Of a stretch of DNA of 11,193 bases, positions 7,456 through 11,193 are shown piece by piece (position 1 is the first letter of the stretch; each line of letters opens with the position of its first letter). Source of the DNA: Bacteroidales bacterium (GTDB taxonomy: Bacteria; Bacteroidota; Bacteroidia; Bacteroidales; UBA7960). Both the position numbers and the translations under genes were made by a program. The notes below the pieces were generated by a model. It saw only the letters and a list, made by a program, of their open reading frames with translations. It made no database searches and was not told where the DNA came from. The stretch spans positions 1 through 11,193 of the forward strand of contig PWGY01000183.1 in the NCBI GenBank assembly GCA_003554665.1. The letters run 5' to 3'.

Positions 7456-8706
7456 TTAAGCGATGCCATATTCCTTGATTTTCCGGTACAGTGTTCTTTC
7501 CGAAATTCCAAGCTCCCTGGCTGCCTTTTTGCGCCTGCCGTTATGTTTCTGCAAAGCTCTTTCAATAAGATCTTTCTCTTTTTCCTGCAGGGAGAGGCTC
7601 TCTTCAAGGTATTCGTGGGGAGCCTCCTCATAGCTCTCGAGCATATCGTCATATTGTTCTTCCCTGTCGGGAACGGGGCCTTCTTCTTTCTGGTAAACCT
7701 GCGGCAGATCCCTTTCGTTATTGGTCAGTTTTTCGATCAGGTGGGCGTGTTCTTCCTGGAAAGTGTTTGAAACCTGACCCTCCTGCATCATCCGCATGAT
7801 GATCTGCTTCATGTCGGTGATGTCTTTCTTCATATCAAACAGTACTTTGTAGAGGATCTCCCTTTCATTCATCCCTGCGCTTTCGTTGCGGTTCGGATCA
7901 AATAAAACGGGTAGGGGACTGTCCTTTTCATCAGGCAAATAGCGGTTGATGGTATCTGATGTAATGTGTCTGTCCTTTTCAATCACAGATATCTGCTCGG
8001 CCAGATTTTTGAGCTGGCGCACATTCCCTGACCAGCGATGATTGATCAGCAGCTGCTCTGCATCATGGGTCAGATGAAGAGGAGGCATGCGGTATTTCTC
8101 TGCAAAATCAGCAGAGAATTTTTTAAACAACATCACAATGTCTTCTTTTCTTTCACGCAGCGGAGGCACCCGGATGGGCACCGTGTTGAGTCTGTAATAT
8201 AGGTCCTCCCGGAATTTTCCTTTGTTGACGGCCTCCTGCAGGCTCACATTGGATGCAGCAACCACACGTACATCGGTTTTGATCACCTTGGACGCCCCCA
8301 CTTTGATGAATTCGCCGCTTTCCAGGATGCGCAGCAGCCTGACTTGTGTCAGCAAGGGCAACTCAGCCACTTCGTCAAGAAAAATGGTTCCTTTATTGAC
8401 CACTTCAAAATATCCTTTTCTTGCTTCGTGCGCGCCGGTAAAAGAGCCTTTCTCATGGCCAAAAAGTTCAGAGTCGATCGTGCCCTCCGGGATGGCTCCA
8501 CAGTTAACGGCGATATAAGGCCCGTGCTTTCGCGGGCTCAGCTGGTGGATTATTTTCGGGAAAACCTCCTTGCCGGTTCCGCTTTCGCCGGTGATCAGTA
8601 CCGTAATGTCCGTGGGAGCTACCTGCCGGGCCACGTCAATGGCGCGGTCCAGTTTTGGGGAGTGCCCGATGATGCCAAATCGCTGTTTAATGGATTGGAT
8701 GTCCAT
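7456..8706 (-). CDS. Sigma-54-dependent transcriptional activator (AAA+, Fis-type HTH), no sensor domain
   Basis: Enhancer-binding protein of 416 residues that would use ATP hydrolysis to open RpoN promoters. The AAA+ domain starts almost at the N-terminus. It has Walker A GESGTGKE (40-47), the sigma-54 contact loop GSFTGA (87-92, a serine variant of GAFTGA), Walker B TIFLDE (107-112), the [10 protein letters not shown] segment with arginine-finger residues (165-174), and the sensor-II stretch [10 protein letters not shown] (225-234). The C-terminus (381-416) is a Fis-type helix-turn-helix: [20 protein letters not shown]. No receiver, PAS or GAF domain precedes it, as in PspF. Instead about 120 residues of helical and then acidic sequence (259-380) separate AAA+ and HTH. 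It is divergent from metG and first in the lptE-secG block. A -7 element lies 31 bp upstream. Targets are unknown; a sigma-54 promoter at 1429 is one candidate. Confidence 0.95.
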   Translation of the reverse strand: MDIQSIKQRFGIIGHSPKLDRAIDVARQVAPTDITVLITGESGTGKEVFPKIIHQLSPRKHGPYIAVNCGAIPEGTIDSELFGHEKGSFTGAHEARKGYFEVVNKGTIFLDEVAELPLLTQVRLLRILESGEFIKVGASKVIKTDVRVVAASNVSLQEAVNKGKFREDLYYRLNTVPIRVPPLRERKEDIVMLFKKFSADFAEKYRMPPLHLTHDAEQLLINHRWSGNVRQLKNLAEQISVIEKDRHITSDTINRYLPDEKDSPLPVLFDPNRNESAGMNEREILYKVLFDMKKDITDMKQIIMRMMQEGQVSNTFQEEHAHLIEKLTNNERDLPQVYQKEEGPVPDREEQYDDMLESYEEAPHEYLEESLSLQEKEKDLIERALQKHNGRRKKAARELGISERTLYRKIKEYGIA

Positions 8707-8736
8707 GTGCTATGCCATTACGTCAGTTTATTGATG

Positions 8737-8744
8737 CAAAGTTA
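8737..8744 (-). promoter_or_regulatory. -7 promoter element for the activator-lptE block
   Basis: On the minus strand TAACTTTG matches TAnnTTTG. A start a few bases downstream gives a leader of about 25 nt to the ATG at 8706. The -33 region is not recognisable. Confidence 0.55.
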
Positions 8745-8807
8745 ATGCTTTATGTGGAAAAATGCCTTAGGCACCGGACATTAAGTCATGGGCTTATGAA
8801 GATTTAC

Positions 8808-8815
8808 TACCTTTG
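8808..8815 (+). promoter_or_regulatory. -7 promoter element for metG
   Basis: TACCTTTG followed by CAG is a perfect TAnnTTTG match of the kind common before Bacteroidetes housekeeping genes. The -33 element is weak. A start near 8821 gives a leader of about 59 nt. It is divergent from, and 63 bp away from, the activator's -7 element. Confidence 0.6.
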
Positions 8816-8840
8816 CAGCGAATTTGAAAGATCCGACTAT

Positions 8841-8857
8841 TGACCCTGAAGGGGTCA
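8841..8857 (+). promoter_or_regulatory. Hairpin in the metG leader
   Basis: TGACCCT (8841-8847) pairs with GGGGTCA (8851-8857) around a GAA loop: six Watson-Crick pairs plus one T-G wobble. No T-run follows, so it is not a terminator. The GGGT of the 3' arm (8852-8855) could instead pair with ACCC at 8870-8873, just before the start codon. It does not resemble a known SAM riboswitch or T-box to my eye. Confidence 0.45.
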
Positions 8858-8879
8858 CATATTACTAATACCCAAGACA

Positions 8880-10931
8880 ATGAAACCTGAACAATACAAG
8901 CGCCATACGGTAACCGCTGCGTTGCCCTATGCAAACGGCCCTGTGCACATCGGCCATCTGGCGGGTGTATATATCCCTGCTGATATCTACGTGCGCTATC
9001 TTCGTTTGAAGGGGGAAGATGTTCTGTATATATGCGGAAGTGATGAACATGGGGTACCCATTACCATTAAAGCCAGGCAGGAGAACATCACACCACAGCA
9101 GGTTGTCGACAAATACCATAAACAAATCAAAGATTCCTTTGAGCGTTTCGGGATATCTTTTGACGTGTACAGCCGGACCTCTGCCAAAGTGCATCATGAA
9201 ACGGCTGCTGAGTTTTTTAAGGCGCTATACGACAAGGGTGTGTTTACCGAAAAGGAAACCGAGCAGTATTATGACGAGGCCAATAAACAATTTTTGGCTG
9301 ACCGTTACATCACAGGTGTTTGCCCGCATTGTGACTATGAACGGGCTTATGGTGACCAGTGTGAGAACTGTGGAACCTCACTGAGCCCTACTGATCTGGG
9401 GAATCCCCGGTCCATGCTCAGCGGAAACAAGCCAGTGATGAAAAAGACAAAGCATTGGTATTTGCCGCTGGATCAATATGAGCCCCTGTTGCGCGAATGG
9501 ATCCTTGAGTCCCATAAAGAGGACTGGAAACCCAATGTTTACGGTCAGTGCAAGTCCTGGCTTGATCAGGGCCTGCAGCCCAGGGCAGTTACGCGGGATC
9601 TTGACTGGGGAGTGAAATTGCCCCTCGAAAATACTGAAGGGAAGGTGTTATACGTGTGGTTTGACGCCCCCATCGGCTATATTTCCGCCACCCGTGAATG
9701 GGGAGAGGCGCATGGAAAAGATTGGGAAAAATACTGGAAGTCATCCGACAGCAAGCTGGTTCATTTTATTGGAAAAGACAACATCGTGTTTCATTGTATT
9801 ATTTTCCCGGTTATGCTGAACGCTGAGGGATCCTACGTAATGCCGGACAATGTCCCTGCCAATGAGTTTCTGAACCTGGAAGGGGATAAAATATCCACCT
9901 CCAGGAACTGGGCGGTTTGGTTGCATGAATACCTTGAAGAGTTTCCCGGCAAGGAGGATGTGTTGCGTTATGTGTTGACTGCTGCAGCCCCGGAGACAAA
10001 GGACAATGATTTTACCTGGAAGGATTTTCAGGCATGCAATAACAATGAATTGCTGGCCATATTCGGAAATTTTGTAAACCGTACCCTGGTACTGACGCAC
10101 AAGTATTTTGATGGCCGCGTGCCCGTTGCCGGAGAGTTGTCATCAGCTGACAAAGAAACCCTTGAGCAGTTACTTGCTTTCCCCGACACCATTGGCCAAA
10201 GCCTTGATAATTACCGTTTCAGGGAAGCGCTGTCCGGCCTGATTGGCCTGGCACGATTGGGGAACCGCTATCTTACCGAGGCTGAGCCATGGAAGATCTA
10301 CAAAGGCAACCCTGAACGGGTTAAAACAATCCTGAATATATGTCTGCAGATTTGCGCGAGCCTGGCCGTGTTGTCAGAACCCTTCCTGCCTCATACTGCA
10401 CAACGGTTGTGTAAAATGTTAAATCTGAGCAATCTTACGTGGGGAGACGGGGGGCGTCCTGATCTGTTGTCCGATAACCATTCGATCAATAAAGCAGAAT
10501 TATTGTTTGAGAAGGTGGAAGATCTGCAGGTGCATGAGCAGGTAAATAAACTTTACCAGGCCAGGATGGATAACCAGGATGAATCGGAAATGATTGAGCT
10601 GAAAGAAACGGTTACTTTTGAAGATTTTGCCAAAATGGATATCCGGACAGGGACTATACTCTCTGCAGAAAGAGTGCCGAAAACCAAAAAACTGCTGAAG
10701 GTTACAGTGGATATCGGGCTGGAAGAGCGTACAGCTGTGGCTGGCATTGCGCACGTTTTTCATCCGGATGAAATCATCGGTCGGAGTGTGCTTTTTTTGG
10801 CCAACCTTAAACCCAAAAAGATAAGGGGGATCGAGTCACATGGAATGTTGCTGATGGGGCAGACCAAAGACGGTGAGATGACTTTCGTGCAACCCGAAAA
10901 AGACATTGAGAACGGCAGTGTGGTCGGGTAA
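8880..10931 (+). CDS. metG: Methionyl-tRNA synthetase with C-terminal tRNA-binding domain
   Basis: Charges elongator and initiator tRNA-Met with methionine in the cytoplasm. It is full length at 683 residues. The Rossmann fold carries the HIGH motif (23-26, in [11 protein letters not shown]). A zinc knuckle has four cysteines, Cys148, Cys151, Cys161 and Cys164 (CPHC and CENC). The signature loop is KISTS (337-341) instead of KMSKS, a form I associate with Bacteroidetes MetRS. The helical anticodon-binding domain follows. The C-terminus (about 576-683) is a Trbp111/EMAPII-type OB-fold tRNA-binding domain: [32 protein letters not shown], then SHGMLLMG. This domain also mediates dimerisation in related enzymes. 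The ATG at 8880 is preceded by a -7 element and a leader hairpin. It is divergent from the sigma-54 activator, and a terminator and a tRNA gene follow. Confidence 0.99.
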   Translation: MKPEQYKRHTVTAALPYANGPVHIGHLAGVYIPADIYVRYLRLKGEDVLYICGSDEHGVPITIKARQENITPQQVVDKYHKQIKDSFERFGISFDVYSRTSAKVHHETAAEFFKALYDKGVFTEKETEQYYDEANKQFLADRYITGVCPHCDYERAYGDQCENCGTSLSPTDLGNPRSMLSGNKPVMKKTKHWYLPLDQYEPLLREWILESHKEDWKPNVYGQCKSWLDQGLQPRAVTRDLDWGVKLPLENTEGKVLYVWFDAPIGYISATREWGEAHGKDWEKYWKSSDSKLVHFIGKDNIVFHCIIFPVMLNAEGSYVMPDNVPANEFLNLEGDKISTSRNWAVWLHEYLEEFPGKEDVLRYVLTAAAPETKDNDFTWKDFQACNNNELLAIFGNFVNRTLVLTHKYFDGRVPVAGELSSADKETLEQLLAFPDTIGQSLDNYRFREALSGLIGLARLGNRYLTEAEPWKIYKGNPERVKTILNICLQICASLAVLSEPFLPHTAQRLCKMLNLSNLTWGDGGRPDLLSDNHSINKAELLFEKVEDLQVHEQVNKLYQARMDNQDESEMIELKETVTFEDFAKMDIRTGTILSAERVPKTKKLLKVTVDIGLEERTAVAGIAHVFHPDEIIGRSVLFLANLKPKKIRGIESHGMLLMGQTKDGEMTFVQPEKDIENGSVVG

Positions 10932-10954
10932 TCTTTCAATGGGCCTTTTTAGCC

Positions 10955-10982
10955 AAAAAAAACTGACTGATAGTCCTTTTTT
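10955..10982 (+). terminator. Terminator after metG
   Basis: An A-run (10955-10962), CT, then GACT-GAT-AGTC (10965-10975), C and six T (10977-10982). The GC-poor 4-bp core is lengthened by A-T pairing of the flanking runs across a small internal loop. It lies 24 bp after the metG stop and just before the tRNA promoter. Confidence 0.6.
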
Positions 10983-10993
10983 GCTGTCTTTGG

Positions 10994-11025
10994 TTTGTAA
11001 AAAACATTCAAAGTGACTATCTTTG
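10994..11025 (+). promoter_or_regulatory. Promoter of tRNA-Arg
   Basis: TTTG (10994-10997), a 20-bp spacer, then TATCTTTG (11018-11025). Both elements and the spacing fit the Bacteroidetes primary sigma consensus TTTG-N19-21-TAnnTTTG. It starts transcription only a few bases before the mature tRNA 5' end at 11037, so the tRNA has its own promoter. Confidence 0.8.
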
Positions 11026-11036
11026 TGGCTGCAAAC

Positions 11037-11108
11037 GGCCCCGTAGTTCAACGGATAGAATAGAAGTTTCCTAAACTTTAGATACAGGTTCGATTCCTGT
11101 CGGGGCTA
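11037..11108 (+). tRNA. tRNA-Arg (anticodon CCT, reads AGG)
   Basis: Full cloverleaf of 72 nt. The acceptor stem is GGCCCCG with CGGGGCT (11101-11107), then T8 and A9. The D stem is GTTC/GAAT with AACGGATA as loop. The anticodon stem is GAAGT/ACTTT around loop TTCCTAA, giving anticodon CCT. The variable region is short, and the T stem is ACAGG/CCTGT around TTCGATT. The discriminator base is A (11108). The first acceptor pair is G1-T72, a wobble. CCA is not encoded (CAA follows), so it must be added by the nucleotidyltransferase. The 85 bp from here to the window edge show no recognisable gene. Confidence 0.95.
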
Positions 11109-11193
11109 CAACTGATTTAGTCACAGTCCGCATTGCTTTTGTCTGCTGACTACCGGGCAGAGGGGTGCGACATTATTCAGCGTAGTCATGAAC

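Noticed and set aside
7438..7770. A 110-codon plus-strand frame opposite the 3' end of the activator
   Set aside because: Its phenylalanine/leucine-rich hydrophobic look arises from reading Glu/Lys-rich coding DNA in antisense; no promoter is present.
11109..11193. Possible start of another gene or tRNA after tRNA-Arg
   Set aside because: Only 85 bp remain, with no cloverleaf and no convincing start; the ATG at 11188 is too close to the edge to judge.

Overview
The window looks like chromosomal core DNA from a member of the Bacteroidetes, probably a Bacteroidales or Marinilabiliales-type lineage. The evidence is the TAnnTTTG-type -7 promoter elements, the general lack of Shine-Dalgarno sequences, the KISTS form of the MetRS signature loop, SecG with an acidic tail, a Bacteroidetes-type LptE, and the gene order sigma-54 activator - lptE - TPR-like protein - secG - groES - groL. 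I see no insertion sequence, phage, CRISPR array or defence island.

Layout. Positions 1-3406 are read rightward: the C-terminal half of leuS, an exported DUF3108 protein, a small lipoprotein of unknown function, and a cytoplasmic cyclophilin-type prolyl isomerase. A strong bidirectional terminator (3542-3578) separates these from a long leftward block. In transcription order that block is: a sigma-54 enhancer-binding protein (8706-7456), lptE, a TPR-like protein and secG, ending at a terminator at 5724-5764, and then groES-groL (5582-3620). From 8808 reading is rightward again, with metG, its terminator, and a tRNA-Arg(CCT) that has its own near-consensus promoter.

How the genes fit together. 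The window is a housekeeping cluster: two class I aminoacyl-tRNA synthetases, one tRNA, the GroEL/GroES chaperonin, a prolyl isomerase, a Sec translocon subunit and the LPS-transport lipoprotein LptE.

The most interesting signal is regulatory. A near-consensus sigma-54 promoter (TGGCAC-N5-TTGC, 1429-1443) sits directly in front of the exported DUF3108 gene. An imperfect 22/23-bp tandem repeat lies about 125-170 bp upstream of the predicted transcription start, where enhancer sites are normally found. The same window encodes a stand-alone sigma-54 activator with no N-terminal sensory domain and an unusual long linker before its Fis-type DNA-binding helix. A second tandem repeat (23-bp period, ACTGGCAT core) lies between that activator and lptE. 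Whether these parts form one envelope-related sigma-54 circuit is inference, but it is testable.
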